Shown: positions 9,506 through 19,699, counted from the first letter of the stretch. The stretch: 64,000 nucleotides of DNA from Maritalea porphyrae (GCF_027213965.1 NZ_JAPWGX010000003.1:620001-684000); one strand, 5' to 3'. Program-made: numbers and translations. The notes: generated by a model from the sequence alone, not told the origin.

Positions 9506-9697
9506 CGTTGAATTGAAATGTCCAGCCTGACACCGAAGGCAGCTTGTAAGATGTTTGGTGGGTATTGTTTTCCACCTGTGCCAATGGGCACTCATCAAAT
9601 GATCATGGCGATCAAAACAATTTTGATGGAACGCTGAGCAAGGGGATAGAAGGGTTTAGCACCTCGGGGTATTTCAGTTTTAAGGCAAAAGCCATTT
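9506..9697. other. Gene-free stretch, no clear feature
   Basis: About 190 bases between the repeat block and the inverted repeat at 9698. I see no open frame with family resemblance, only a small GTGCC-AATG-GGCAC hairpin near 9577. Together with the repeats it makes the 8625-9826 gap, the longest non-coding region of the window. Confidence 0.5.
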
Positions 9698-9766
9698 CAC
9701 GCGAGGCGTTTAACGTGTCATTTTTGAACTAAACTACATAAGACGAGACCTTAAACGCCTCGCGTG
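9698..9766. repeat. Perfect 16-base inverted repeat with 37-base spacer
   Basis: CACGCGAGGCGTTTAA at 9698-9713 is the exact reverse complement of TTAAACGCCTCGCGTG at 9751-9766. The AT-rich spacer contains no gene. It lies beyond the 3' end of the nitrilase gene (stop at 9827). It could be the remnant of a small mobile element, a transcript-end structure or a protein-binding site. Confidence 0.6.
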
Positions 9767-9826
9767 TCTGCATTTTTGGAATAGCTCAAGGTCGGCGACC
9801 GTTGAGGGAATTGGCGTGTCTTGCTG

Positions 9827-10666
9827 TCATTTGTGTCCACGTCGTTTATCTTTGTAGATGTCGCCTTTGCGTGCCTTGCGCCGCCATGGCTTTGCCAAAC
9901 GCAGTTGGATATCGTAGCGTGGGTCGGCTCTATCAAGGGTTGCAATAATCAAGTCCTGATGGCCATCCGTAGTGGCTTTGTGCTCAACTTGGCCATTTGG
10001 ATCAATCAACATGGAACAGAGTTCTTGGTCAGGTTGTACTGGTTCCGAAACAGCAACCCAATAGGTGAAAGCCGCAGCATGACCGCGCAATAAGGTTTCA
10101 AACAGACTGGTATTCGCCATGGAAGAATAGAGAATGCAATCCACACCCATTTCTTCGAGTTGCTGGAAATGCTGCGGCATTGTCGCCTCAATACAAATGG
10201 CGAAGCCGAATTTAAAACCGTCGATATCGATTGTTTTGGGGTCAGGTTCACCTGGCGTGTACCAATCTTGCAGTTCGGTATGGGAGATATAGATTTTGTC
10301 GTTACGGGCAACAAGTTCGCCTTTATCGGATATGATATATTGGCAGTTGTAGGGTCTGTCCGTTCCTTCGATTTGGTGGCACGCACCAATCACAGCCCAA
10401 ATGTTATTTTGGCGCGCAACATCACCAATGCGCTTGATTTGATCGCCAATAGCGGCGTGGTCAAACTGGTCTGGGTGCAAAATATGCGCTTTTGCGTAAC
10501 CAGATAGGGCTCCTTCGGGAAACAAGACTAGCCGCGCCTGTTTGGCGGCAGCTTTCGTAATGAGGCGGCAGATTTCTGCGGCATTTTGGGCGACGTCGCT
10601 TGAGATTTGGCTTTGAGCAATGCCAATCTTAAAATTATTCTCGTTTGTCATCATGGTTCCGCCCAT
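9827..10666 (-). CDS. Carbon-nitrogen hydrolase (nitrilase superfamily amidase)
   Basis: Cytosolic thiol hydrolase of the nitrilase/omega-amidase fold, probably cleaving a small amide. The 279-residue frame has the complete catalytic triad: Glu51 in VLFPEGALSGY, Lys124 in RNDKIYISHTE and Cys159 in FGFAICIEATMP. The substrate cannot be read from sequence; the adjacent genes give no pathway. The first ATG (10666) is followed four and five codons later by two more (10654, 10651). A GGGCGG stretch sits in front of these, so the true start may be four residues shorter. The C-terminus is unusually basic (KPWRRKARKGDIYKDKRR). Confidence 0.85.
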   Translation of the reverse strand: MGGTMMTNENNFKIGIAQSQISSDVAQNAAEICRLITKAAAKQARLVLFPEGALSGYAKAHILHPDQFDHAAIGDQIKRIGDVARQNNIWAVIGACHQIEGTDRPYNCQYIISDKGELVARNDKIYISHTELQDWYTPGEPDPKTIDIDGFKFGFAICIEATMPQHFQQLEEMGVDCILYSSMANTSLFETLLRGHAAAFTYWVAVSEPVQPDQELCSMLIDPNGQVEHKATTDGHQDLIIATLDRADPRYDIQLRLAKPWRRKARKGDIYKDKRRGHK

Positions 10667-10794
10667 TTCAAATCATCGCATATTGAAGCTACATGATTTG
10701 GACAAGGTGCTGTCAAAGAATTGATTTCCGGCATCGCCAATAATGCCCATATAATGCTTGGGTCGATCATATCCCTCCAAACTAGGACAAAAAA

Positions 10795-11169
10795 ATGAAA
10801 ACAGCACAAGATTACCTTGAAGAAGCCAATGCGGTTGTGAAGCGGGTGCCGGCGACTGAAGGCATTGCTTTCCATGGAAAACCAAACAGCGTCTTTGTGG
10901 ATGTTCGGGATTCGGGTGACATTGCAAAAACAGGTACAGTTGAAGGCGCAGTGCGTATTTCGCGCGGGTTCATCGAGTTTGCAGCGGACGACAAAACCCC
11001 ACACCACAATCCAGCGATGCAAAAGGACGCAAATATTTTTGTGTTGTGCGCCGTAGGCGGGCAGGCCGCTTTGGCGGGCAAAACGCTTAAAGATATGGGC
11101 TATTCATCTGTTACAAATATTGGCGGCTTCAACGAATGGAAAGAAGCTGGTGGGCCGACAGAGGCTTAG
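10795..11169 (+). CDS. Rhodanese-domain protein
   Basis: A 124-residue single-domain rhodanese-fold protein, predicted cytosolic, for sulfur transfer or sulfide/thiol chemistry. The domain covers nearly the whole chain: VFVDVRDSGDI near residue 33, GAVRISRGFIEF near 51, and the active-site loop VLCAVGGQAALAG with catalytic Cys85. The C-terminal NIGGFNEWKEAGGP is characteristic. The loop CAVGGQ fits a sulfurtransferase-size active site rather than a larger phosphatase one. It has its own short leader with AGGA before the ATG, and is followed by a hairpin and then eno. Confidence 0.9.
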   Translation: MKTAQDYLEEANAVVKRVPATEGIAFHGKPNSVFVDVRDSGDIAKTGTVEGAVRISRGFIEFAADDKTPHHNPAMQKDANIFVLCAVGGQAALAGKTLKDMGYSSVTNIGGFNEWKEAGGPTEA

Positions 11170-11188
11170 CCGGGCAATAGATTGAAAT

Positions 11189-11223
11189 GGGAGGGGCGCT
11201 AAGACAGCGCCAGCTCCTGTTTT
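11189..11223 (+). terminator. Possible terminator after the rhodanese gene
   Basis: GGAGGGGCGCT pairs with AGCGCC-AG-CTCC around an AAGAC loop, followed by TGTTTTA. The U-run is weak, so this is a candidate only. It lies 20 bases after the stop and about 100 before eno. Confidence 0.4.
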
Positions 11224-11284
11224 ACGCCGGATTGGGCCAGAATTGAGCAATTGGACTTTGCAAGGTCAAAAATTGGCGCTATGA

Positions 11285-12598
<1,314 letters not shown>

Positions 12599-12626
12599 TT
12601 TATTGCTCTAAAATTACTAATCGAAG

Positions 12627-12656
12627 CGCCGCCGGGGAGCCCTTGGCGGCGTTTTT
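12627..12656 (+). terminator. Intrinsic terminator after eno
   Basis: CGCCGCC and GGCGGCG form a GC-rich 7-base-pair stem followed by five Ts. It overlaps the last codon of the convergent VOC gene (stop at 12655). Confidence 0.8.
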
Positions 12657-13092
12657 ACGTTTGGTCATGTCCGCCCCAGCGAAACTCGCCATTGGGACTC
12701 AAGACTGAGAATGGATTATGTGCCACTTCCCACAAAAAGCTGTCAGGATCTGCGAAGTAGCCTGAGTACCCGCCCCAAAAAACGGTCTGGCCCGGCTTGA
12801 TCAACTTACCCCCGGCCTGTTGTGCTTGTGCTAAGATCGTGTCCACCTCGTCAGCGGAATTTACATTATGTGCGAGGGTGAAGGGGGAGTATTGTCCGTC
12901 CGCAAATTCGACGTGCGCGTCTTTGGCCAGTTCTTGGCGCCCATAAAGTGCAAGAGCAGATCCTTGCAGGTTGAAGGCCACAATGTCATCACTGGGGTTA
13001 CTCGCCATCTGCCATCCTAGGTTTTGGTAGAATTGGCACGATGCGGCAAGGTCACGCACACCAAGGGTGATAAGGCTGGCGCGTTGTTCCAA
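12655..13092 (-). CDS. VOC (glyoxalase/bleomycin-resistance fold) family protein
   Basis: A small vicinal-oxygen-chelate protein, probably a lyase or dioxygenase-like enzyme of unknown substrate. From TTG 13092 it is 145 residues, starting (M)EQRASLITLGVRDL, the usual beginning of this fold. It has paired beta-alpha-beta-beta modules with FYQNLGWQM, SALALYGRQELA, and a C-terminal GGYSGYFADPDSFLWEVAHNP. I prefer TTG 13092 because GGAG sits seven bases upstream. The longer frame begins at GTG 13143 without a ribosome site and adds 17 residues outside the fold. It converges on eno and is divergent from ftsB. Confidence 0.8.
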   Translation of the reverse strand: MEQRASLITLGVRDLAASCQFYQNLGWQMASNPSDDIVAFNLQGSALALYGRQELAKDAHVEFADGQYSPFTLAHNVNSADEVDTILAQAQQAGGKLIKPGQTVFWGGYSGYFADPDSFLWEVAHNPFSVLSPNGEFRWGGHDQT

Positions 13093-13190
13093 AAGTTTGC
13101 TCCACAGGTTTTGAAATGGTTTGAAGTCACTAAGATTTAACACAAATTATTTACATTCAAGCAAGATCTATCTCTAAGGATTTTGCGTAA

Positions 13191-13508
13191 ATGCCCACAC
13201 GTCTTAAGCGCCCTTCTTTGCGCAATAAGCTAGCGATTGCTACGGTGCTGATCGCCTTTCAGGGGTACCTTGGGTATCATCTGGTTGAGGGAAATTTTGG
13301 TATTGTTTCACAAGCCAAGTTTTCTGAACAATTGATTGAACTGTCCCAAGAGCGAGATCAGCTCGCCCATCGTGTTGAAGTTGCACAGAACCGAAATTCC
13401 TTGCTGACAACGGATCGTCTTGATCCTGATCTATTGACAGAACGTGCACGACATCTGCTAGGGTTCAGCAACCCGAATGATCTGATTGTTCCCACAGATT
13501 CAGAGTAA
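13191..13508 (+). CDS. ftsB: FtsB/DivIC-type septum formation initiator
   Basis: Bitopic inner-membrane division protein that links early and late divisome components. The 105-residue chain has a basic cytosolic start (MPTRLKRPSLRNKLA), one membrane helix (about residues 14-31, ending in FQGYLGYHLVEG) and a periplasmic coiled coil (about 40-72, LIELSQERDQLAHRVEV). It ends in a short tail with DLLTERARHLLGF, which is the family signature. The place between eno and pdhA is conserved in Rhizobiales. The gap to pdhA (about 200 bases) carries repeated sites that may control pdh rather than ftsB. Confidence 0.88.
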   Translation: MPTRLKRPSLRNKLAIATVLIAFQGYLGYHLVEGNFGIVSQAKFSEQLIELSQERDQLAHRVEVAQNRNSLLTTDRLDPDLLTERARHLLGFSNPNDLIVPTDSE

Positions 13509-13512
13509 CCGT

Positions 13513-13552
13513 ATATCGGTTAATACCAGCAAATAACCTAATATCAGTTAAT
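13513..13552 (+). promoter_or_regulatory. Two 12-base direct repeats upstream of pdhA
   Basis: ATATCGGTTAAT (13513-13524) and ATATCAGTTAAT (13541-13552) differ at one base and are 28 bases apart, about 160 bases before pdhA. A partial third copy (TTAATCGGTTTAT) overlaps the second. Spacing of nearly three helical turns would suit a dimeric or paired regulator. This is an inference from sequence alone. Confidence 0.4.
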
Positions 13553-13712
13553 CGGTTTATGTTGCTTTTTTACAGATGGTTAGCGGCGTTATCTCGAGTA
13601 AAACAATATTTCTTTTCATCTCATTGGCGCGTTAAGATGCGTCCATATATATGCGGAAGAACCCTGATTAGGCGTTGATGCTTGAAAATGCGGTTCAAAG
13701 TTGGAGAAGCGA

Positions 13713-14723
13713 ATGTCCAAAAAGACCGATACTAAGGCTGCGGCGAGCAAGTCGAACGCACCTGAGTTCACGAAAGAAGAAGATCTATACGCCTATCGTG
13801 AAATGTTGTTGATCCGACGCTTTGAGGAAAAAGCGGGCCAAATGTATGGCATGGGTCTGATTGGTGGGTTCTGTCACCTTTATATCGGTCAAGAAGCGGT
13901 TGTGACAGGCGTTCACATGGCTTCTAAAAAGGGCGACGCTTCAATTACTGGTTATCGCGACCACGGTCATATGCTGATTGTTGGCCTTGATCCGAAAGCT
14001 GTGATGGCTGAGTTGACCGGGCGTGCGGGCGGTTTGTCCAAGGGCAAGGGCGGCTCCATGCACATGTTCTCCAATGAAGAACGGTTCTATGGCGGTAACG
14101 GCATCGTTGGCGCGCAGGTCAGCCTTGGTACAGGTTTGGCATTTGCTGCAAAGTATCGCGGTGAAGACACTGTTAGCCTTTCATACTTTGGCGATGGCGC
14201 ATCCAACCAAGGTCAAGTCTACGAGAGCTTCAATATGGCGAAGCTTTGGAATTTGCCAGCGATCTATATTATCGAAAACAACCGCTACGCAATGGGTACC
14301 AGCCTAGAGCGCGCAGCTTCTACAACGGACTTGTCGCAACGTGGTGCTTCATTTGGCATCCCGGGTGAGCAAGTCGATGGTATGGACGTGCGCATGGTGC
14401 GTGAAGCCGCTGCTCGGGCGATGAAACATGCGCGTGAAGGCAATGGGCCATACATCTTGGAAATGCAGACTTATCGTTATCGCGGTCACTCCATGTCTGA
14501 CCCAGCAAAATATCGTTCAAAAGACGAAGTGCAGTCCATGCGGGCCGAGCGCGATCCGATCGAGCAGGTAAAAGCGCGGATTTTGGATAATGGATGGTCC
14601 ACCGAGGAAGAATTGAAAGCGTTAGACAAAGAACTGCGCGCAATTGTTTCTGAAGCTGCGGACTTTGCCACAAACGATCCAGAGCCAGATGCTGCTGAGC
14701 TTTATACTGAGATTACAGTCTAG
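13713..14723 (+). CDS. pdhA: Pyruvate dehydrogenase E1 component, alpha subunit
   Basis: Thiamine-diphosphate-dependent decarboxylase subunit of the pyruvate dehydrogenase complex, feeding pyruvate carbon into acetyl-CoA. From ATG 13713 (GGAG ribosome site nearby) it is 336 residues; an in-frame TTG at 13701 overlaps that ribosome site and is not used. The TPP/Mg motif GDGASNQGQVYESFNMA is present, with NNRYAMGTSLERAA, and the loop TYRYRGHSMSDPAKYRSK corresponds to the regulatory loop of two-subunit E1 enzymes. First gene of the operon pdhA-pdhB-pdhC-GDSL hydrolase-lpdA. Confidence 0.96.
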   Translation: MSKKTDTKAAASKSNAPEFTKEEDLYAYREMLLIRRFEEKAGQMYGMGLIGGFCHLYIGQEAVVTGVHMASKKGDASITGYRDHGHMLIVGLDPKAVMAELTGRAGGLSKGKGGSMHMFSNEERFYGGNGIVGAQVSLGTGLAFAAKYRGEDTVSLSYFGDGASNQGQVYESFNMAKLWNLPAIYIIENNRYAMGTSLERAASTTDLSQRGASFGIPGEQVDGMDVRMVREAAARAMKHAREGNGPYILEMQTYRYRGHSMSDPAKYRSKDEVQSMRAERDPIEQVKARILDNGWSTEEELKALDKELRAIVSEAADFATNDPEPDAAELYTEITV

Positions 14724-14747
14724 ATTCGACGGACCAGGAGAAAACAT

Positions 14748-16124
14748 ATGCCAATAGAAATTTTGATGCCTGCTCTGTCGCCAACAATGGAAGAGGGAAA
14801 CCTTGCCAAATGGTTGGTTAAAGAAGGTGATACAGTGACCTCAGGTGATGTGATTGCTGAGATTGAAACCGACAAAGCGACCATGGAAGTGGAAGCGGTG
14901 GACGAAGGTGTGATCGGCAAGATCTTTGTTGCTGAGGGAACTCAGGGCGTGAAAGTGAACACGCCAATTGCTGCTTTGCTTGAAGAAGGCGAAAGCGCGG
15001 ATGGTATTCAGGCTTCGGCCGCACCTGCCGCTGCGGAACCTGCAGCAAGCGCGCCAGTTGAAGAAGCGGCATCTGCTGCACCTGTTCCAGCAGCGCCAGC
15101 GTTTGCTCCACAAGCTGATCCTGAAGTGCCTGAAGGCACTGAAATGGTGTCGACCACTGTACGGGAAGCCTTGCGTGATGCGATGGCGGAAGAAATGCGC
15201 GCAGACGACGATGTGTTTGTGATGGGCGAAGAAGTTGCTGAATATCAAGGTGCCTACAAAGTCACCCAAGGTTTGCTACAAGAGTTCGGCGCGCGCCGGG
15301 TGATTGACACGCCGATCACTGAACATGGCTTTGCTGGTCTAGGCGTTGGTGCTGCATTTGCAGGCCTGAAGCCGATCATTGAATTTATGACGTTCAACTT
15401 CGCCATGCAAGCGATTGACCAAATCATCAACTCTGCGGCCAAAACCCATTATATGTCTGGCGGGCAGGTGACATCACCAATCGTGTTCCGTGGGCCAAAT
15501 GGTCCTGCGTCTCGCGTGGGCGCGCAGCACAGCCAAGACTTCTCAGCTTGGTATGCGCATGTTCCAGGCTTGATTGTTGTATCCCCCTATAGTGCAGCCG
15601 ATGCGAAGGGTTTGCTTAAGTCAGCGATCCGCAGCAAAAACCCAGTTGTATTCTTAGAAAATGAGTTGCTTTACGGCACATCATTTGACGTTCCAAAACT
15701 TGACGATTGGACTGTGCCTTTGGGTAAAGCCAAAGTCGTTCGTCAGGGTTCTGATGTGACGATCGTTTCTCATTCAATGGGCATGCGATACGCCACTGAA
15801 GCGACAGAAAAACTGGTTGCCGCTGGTGTGGATGTTGAATTGATAGATTTGCGCACCCTGCGTCCATTGGACATGCCGACGGTTGTTGCATCAGTTAAGA
15901 AAACAGGTCGTTGCGTAACTGTTGAAGAAGGTTGGCCACAAGGTTCAATCGGTTCAGAAATTTCAGCACGTTTGATGGAAGAAGCCTTTGATTATCTTGA
16001 TGCGCCAGTAACACGCATCACGGGTAAAGATGTGCCAATGCCATATGCAGCGAATTTGGAAAAACTCGCGTTGCCAAGCGTTGAAGAAGTCATTCAAGCT
16101 GTAAACTCCGTTACTTACCGCTAG
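14748..16124 (+). CDS. pdhB: Pyruvate dehydrogenase E1 component, beta subunit, with N-terminal lipoyl domain
   Basis: Second E1 subunit, which completes the TPP site with PdhA. At 458 residues it is about 120-130 longer than a plain E1 beta, because it begins with a full lipoyl domain (residues 1-78, [11 protein letters not shown] with lipoylated Lys43). An Ala/Pro/Glu-rich linker (about 83-128) follows. The E1 beta domain runs from about residue 132 ([16 protein letters not shown]) with [34 protein letters not shown] and [13 protein letters not shown]. This lipoyl-E1 beta fusion is known in Rhizobiales. AGGAG precedes the ATG, 24 bases after pdhA. Confidence 0.96.
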   Translation: MPIEILMPALSPTMEEGNLAKWLVKEGDTVTSGDVIAEIETDKATMEVEAVDEGVIGKIFVAEGTQGVKVNTPIAALLEEGESADGIQASAAPAAAEPAASAPVEEAASAAPVPAAPAFAPQADPEVPEGTEMVSTTVREALRDAMAEEMRADDDVFVMGEEVAEYQGAYKVTQGLLQEFGARRVIDTPITEHGFAGLGVGAAFAGLKPIIEFMTFNFAMQAIDQIINSAAKTHYMSGGQVTSPIVFRGPNGPASRVGAQHSQDFSAWYAHVPGLIVVSPYSAADAKGLLKSAIRSKNPVVFLENELLYGTSFDVPKLDDWTVPLGKAKVVRQGSDVTIVSHSMGMRYATEATEKLVAAGVDVELIDLRTLRPLDMPTVVASVKKTGRCVTVEEGWPQGSIGSEISARLMEEAFDYLDAPVTRITGKDVPMPYAANLEKLALPSVEEVIQAVNSVTYR

Positions 16125-16154
16125 TCGACGTTCAGGGAAAAAGGAAGATCGAAC

Positions 16155-17519
16155 ATGACGATCAATATTACAATGCCAGCCCTGTCTCCGACCATGGAAG
16201 AGGGAAACCTTGCTAAGTGGAACGTAAAAGAGGGTGATACGGTTTCTGCTGGTGATGTCATCGCAGAAATTGAAACCGACAAGGCCACGATGGAAGTTGA
16301 GAGCATCGACGAAGGTGTTGTTGGCAAGATTTTGGTTGCTGAAGGTAGCCAAGGCGTAAAAGTGAACACAGTGATTGCGGTTTTGCTGGAAGATGGTGAA
16401 AGCGCTTCGGATATCGGCGAAGTTAGCGCCCCTCCAGCGGCGGCACCTGCAGCACCTGCTGCGGTCGAAGAAAAACCTACAGCCGACCAAGCACCCGCCG
16501 CCGCACCAGCTGCTTCAACACCGCAAGTTGCTGCACAAGCCCCTGCGGCACCAACGCCGGTTGCAGCAGCGCCAGTGCAAAAAGCAAGCGGCGAGCGCAC
16601 CTTTGCTTCGCCCTTGGCACGTCGCTTGGCGGCAGATGCCAATATCGATGTGAGCATTCTTGCTGGCACTGGTCCAAAAGGCCGGGTCGTAAAACGCGAT
16701 ATTGAAAAAGCCATGCGCGAGGGCGTGCCGACTGCGGCACCAAGCGCCTCGGCCTCTGCACCGGCCATTTCGAGTGGCATGGCAGATAGCCAAGTGATCG
16801 CGCTTTATGAAGAAGGTAGCTATGACTTGGTGGCGAACGACGGCATGCGCAAGGTTATTGCCGCTCGTTTGACGGAAGCAAAGCAAACGGTTCCGCACTT
16901 CTATATCAGTATGGATGTTCGACTTGACGATTTGCTTGAAGCGCGTTCGCGGATTAATGCGACAGCCAAGAAAGACGAAAACGGTCGTCCTGAATTCAAG
17001 CTCTCGGTGAATGATTTCATCATGAAAGCTTGGGCAATGGCATTGAACCAAGTGCCTGACGCAAATGCATCTTGGGCAGGTGAGCATACATTGAAGCATC
17101 ACCATTCGGATGTTGCGGTTGCTGTTTCTGTGCCTGGGGGGCTGTTCACACCGGTCGTGCGCAAAGCAGAGACTAAGTCACTGCGCGAGATTTCAGCTGA
17201 AGTGAAAGATTTGGCCAAGCGGGCAAAATCGAAAAAACTTGCGCCACATGAATATCAAGGTGGCGGCAGCTCTGTTTCAAACCTTGGCATGTTCGGCATT
17301 ACGAACTTCCAGGCTGTGATTAACCCACCGCATGGGACAATTCTGGCTGTTGGCGCTGGCGAAGAGCGTGTTGTTGTTGAAAGCGGTGAAATCACTGTTG
17401 GCAATTTCATGACCGTAACCTTGTCGTGCGATCACCGGGTTGTTGATGGCGTGCTGGGTGCTGAGGCGCTTGGTGTGTTCAAGCAACTGATCGAAACACC
17501 TGTGATGATGCTGGCGTAA
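16155..17519 (+). CDS. pdhC: Dihydrolipoamide acetyltransferase (E2 of pyruvate dehydrogenase)
   Basis: Core-forming E2 that transfers the acetyl group from lipoamide to CoA. The 454-residue protein has one lipoyl domain (1-78, Lys43 in [11 protein letters not shown]) and an Ala/Pro linker. The peripheral-subunit-binding domain follows (about 148-188, [18 protein letters not shown] and [17 protein letters not shown]), then a second linker and the catalytic domain with the active-site string [15 protein letters not shown]. The lipoyl domain is very similar to that of PdhB at protein and DNA level. Some databases call this gene aceF or pdhC. It lies 30 bases after pdhB with an AAGGAAG ribosome site. 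Confidence 0.96.
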   Translation: MTINITMPALSPTMEEGNLAKWNVKEGDTVSAGDVIAEIETDKATMEVESIDEGVVGKILVAEGSQGVKVNTVIAVLLEDGESASDIGEVSAPPAAAPAAPAAVEEKPTADQAPAAAPAASTPQVAAQAPAAPTPVAAAPVQKASGERTFASPLARRLAADANIDVSILAGTGPKGRVVKRDIEKAMREGVPTAAPSASASAPAISSGMADSQVIALYEEGSYDLVANDGMRKVIAARLTEAKQTVPHFYISMDVRLDDLLEARSRINATAKKDENGRPEFKLSVNDFIMKAWAMALNQVPDANASWAGEHTLKHHHSDVAVAVSVPGGLFTPVVRKAETKSLREISAEVKDLAKRAKSKKLAPHEYQGGGSSVSNLGMFGITNFQAVINPPHGTILAVGAGEERVVVESGEITVGNFMTVTLSCDHRVVDGVLGAEALGVFKQLIETPVMMLA

Positions 17520-17526
17520 GCAAAAC

Positions 17527-18168
17527 ATGAAAAACGTGCTTGCCTTTGGGGATTCATTGACTTGGGGGGCGGACGCTGTGACCGGCGGCCGTCATCCATT
17601 CAAGGATCGCTGGCCAAATGTTCTTGCAACAGAACTGGGTGGGCTAGCACGCGTTTTCGCTGAAGGGTTGAATGGTCGCACAACGATTTTTGACGATTAT
17701 TCAATTCCTACAGAGCGCAATGGATCAAAAGCTTTGCCGATGTTATTGGCGACACACGAACCGCTAGATTTGGTGATCATTTTCTTGGGCACCAACGACA
17801 TGCGTTCGCACATTTGTGGGAATGCAGCAGGTTCTGCGATGGGCATTGCGCGGCTGATCAACATTGTGAAAACGTTCAGCTACAAACCTGGACACCATGT
17901 GCCAAAAATACTTGTTGTGTCCCCGCCACATGTTGAAAAAGGGGCCGACCAGCTGTTTAACGACGTGATGGCAGGGGCCGGTGACTTGTCCAAGGAATAT
18001 GCTGCCAATTACGCCCAAATATGTGAGCGCGAACAAGTTGCGCTCTTTGATGCGGCTAGTGTCGCACGAATTGACCCTGCAGATGGCGTGCATCTGGACA
18101 TAGCGAATACACGTGCAATTGGCGTGGGCCTTGCACCAATTGTAAGAGAATTATTGTCGATCCAATAA
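17527..18168 (+). CDS. SGNH/GDSL-family hydrolase
   Basis: A 213-residue esterase-type hydrolase with all SGNH blocks: VLAFGDSLTWGA with nucleophile Ser10, the glycine block around Gly50, FLGTNDM with Asn90, and DPADGVHLDIA with Asp186 and His189. No signal peptide is visible, so it should act in the cytosol on a soluble ester or thioester. It starts 7 bases after the E2 stop and ends 30 bases before the E3 start, so it belongs to the pdh operon. The substrate is not known to me; arylesterase or acyl-thioesterase activity is typical of relatives. An intact catalytic set and tight spacing argue against a chance insertion. Confidence 0.85.
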   Translation: MKNVLAFGDSLTWGADAVTGGRHPFKDRWPNVLATELGGLARVFAEGLNGRTTIFDDYSIPTERNGSKALPMLLATHEPLDLVIIFLGTNDMRSHICGNAAGSAMGIARLINIVKTFSYKPGHHVPKILVVSPPHVEKGADQLFNDVMAGAGDLSKEYAANYAQICEREQVALFDAASVARIDPADGVHLDIANTRAIGVGLAPIVRELLSIQ

Positions 18169-18198
18169 TTGTTGGGCGTCAAAGATAAGGAAAAGAAC

Positions 18199-19638
18199 AT
18201 GGCAAATCAGTATGATGTGATCGTTATCGGCGGCGGACCAGGTGGTTATGTTGCAGCCATTCGCGGCGCGCAATTGGGCATGAAAGTAGCCGTTGTTGAG
18301 CGCGAACACTTGGCAGGGATTTGCTCTAACTGGGGATGTATCCCAACAAAAGCACTGCTGCGTAGCGCTGAAATTTATTCTCACATGGGCCATGCGAAAA
18401 ACTTTGGACTGAAAGCTGGTGAGTTCACGTTTGAAATTTCAGACGTTGTGAAACGCTCACGCCAAATTGCCAAACAAATGAACAATGGCGTTGGGTTCTT
18501 GATGAAAAAGAACAAGATTGACGTTATTTGGGGTGAAGCACAAATCACCAAGCCGGGCGAAGTCAAAGTCGGACCATCATCAAAACCTGTGATGGAGCCT
18601 TCCGTTCCTGCACCAAAAGGCGTGTTGCCACACGGCACTTATACCGCAAAACACATCATTATCGCAACGGGCGCGCGTCCTCGAGTGCTGCCGGGCATTG
18701 AACCAGAAGGCAAAAACATCTGGACTTACTTTGAAGCGCTTGTACCACAAGAAATGCCAAAATCTCTGGTGGTTATGGGGTCTGGCGCAATCGGGATTGA
18801 GTTCGCCTCGTTCTACGCGTCGATGGGCGCGGATGTGACGGTTGTTGAATTGATGAGCCAAATCATGCCGGTTGAAGATGAAGAGATTTCGGCACATGCG
18901 CGTAAGCGGCTCGAAAAGCGTGGTATCAAGATTTTGACGGAGGCCAAAGTTGCCAAAGTTGAAAATTCTGCCAGTGGCGTAAAAGCCCACGTGGAACTCA
19001 AAGACGGGCAAAGCCAAGTTATTGAAGCTGAAAAACTGATTTCTGCGGTTGGTGTTATGGCCAACGTTGAAAACATTGGCTTGGAAAAAGTTGGCGTTAA
19101 GACCGAGCGCGGGTTCATCTCAATTGATGGATATTGCAAAACCAACGTCGATGGCATTTATGCGATTGGTGATGTAGCGGGCGCGCCGATGTTGGCTCAT
19201 AAAGCCGAGCACGAAGGCGTCATGTGCATCGAAAAGATTGCTGGCAAAGATGTTCACCCAATGAACAAAAACCAAATTCCGGGCTGTACCTATTGTGAGC
19301 CGCAAGTTGCGAGCGTTGGTTTGACCGAAAAGGCCGCAAAAGCGGCAGGTCGTGACATTCGGGTAGGGCGCTTCCCCTTCATGGGCAATGGCAAGGCGAT
19401 TGCTTTGGGTGAGCCTGAGGGCTTGGTGAAAACGATCTTTGACAAGAAAACCGGCGAGTTGCTTGGTGCACATATGGTTGGTGCAGAAGTAACAGAACTC
19501 ATTCAAGGCTTTGTTGTTGCAATGAATTTGGAAACGACTGAGGAAGAATTGATGCATACAATCTTCCCGCATCCCACATTGTCCGAAATGATGAAAGAGA
19601 GTGTCCTTGACGCTTACGATCAAGCACTCAATATATAG
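18199..19638 (+). CDS. lpdA: Dihydrolipoyl dehydrogenase (E3)
   Basis: FAD-dependent enzyme that reoxidises dihydrolipoamide with NAD+ in the pyruvate dehydrogenase complex. From ATG 18199 (TAAGGA upstream) it is 479 residues; the longer in-frame start at 18169 has no role. It has an FAD site VIGGGPGGYVAAIRGAQLG, the redox disulfide AGICSNWGCIPTKALL (Cys42, Cys47), an NAD-binding GSGAIGIEFASFYASMG, and the C-terminal catalytic HTIFPHPTLSEMMKES. The disulfide loop reads GICSN where most family members have GTCLN, a small deviation that keeps both cysteines. Last gene of the pdh operon. Confidence 0.95.
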   Translation: MANQYDVIVIGGGPGGYVAAIRGAQLGMKVAVVEREHLAGICSNWGCIPTKALLRSAEIYSHMGHAKNFGLKAGEFTFEISDVVKRSRQIAKQMNNGVGFLMKKNKIDVIWGEAQITKPGEVKVGPSSKPVMEPSVPAPKGVLPHGTYTAKHIIIATGARPRVLPGIEPEGKNIWTYFEALVPQEMPKSLVVMGSGAIGIEFASFYASMGADVTVVELMSQIMPVEDEEISAHARKRLEKRGIKILTEAKVAKVENSASGVKAHVELKDGQSQVIEAEKLISAVGVMANVENIGLEKVGVKTERGFISIDGYCKTNVDGIYAIGDVAGAPMLAHKAEHEGVMCIEKIAGKDVHPMNKNQIPGCTYCEPQVASVGLTEKAAKAAGRDIRVGRFPFMGNGKAIALGEPEGLVKTIFDKKTGELLGAHMVGAEVTELIQGFVVAMNLETTEEELMHTIFPHPTLSEMMKESVLDAYDQALNI

Positions 19639-19648
19639 GGCAAAATAG

Positions 19649-19671
19649 CGGCCTCAATTTGGGGCCGTTTT
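19649..19671 (+). terminator. Possible terminator after lpdA
   Basis: CGGCC and GGCCG form a short stem around a 9-base loop, followed by TTTTC. It lies 10 bases after the lpdA stop and about 30 before lipA; it is weak enough to allow readthrough. Confidence 0.45.
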
Positions 19672-19699
19672 CGCTGATCCGACAAAGGAGCATCCCGCT

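Noticed and set aside
8642-9598. Several open frames of 80-154 codons on both strands in the long gap
   Set aside because: They only translate palindromic repeats (strings like PACAGMT, LVRDPG, CLRRDDG and a tandem RAAVASLRLLPRHP peptide), overlap each other on both strands and have no ribosome sites.
18580-19157. Long minus-strand frames opposite lpdA
   Set aside because: They are shadows of a gene with strong family motifs; no motif or ribosome site on the opposite strand.
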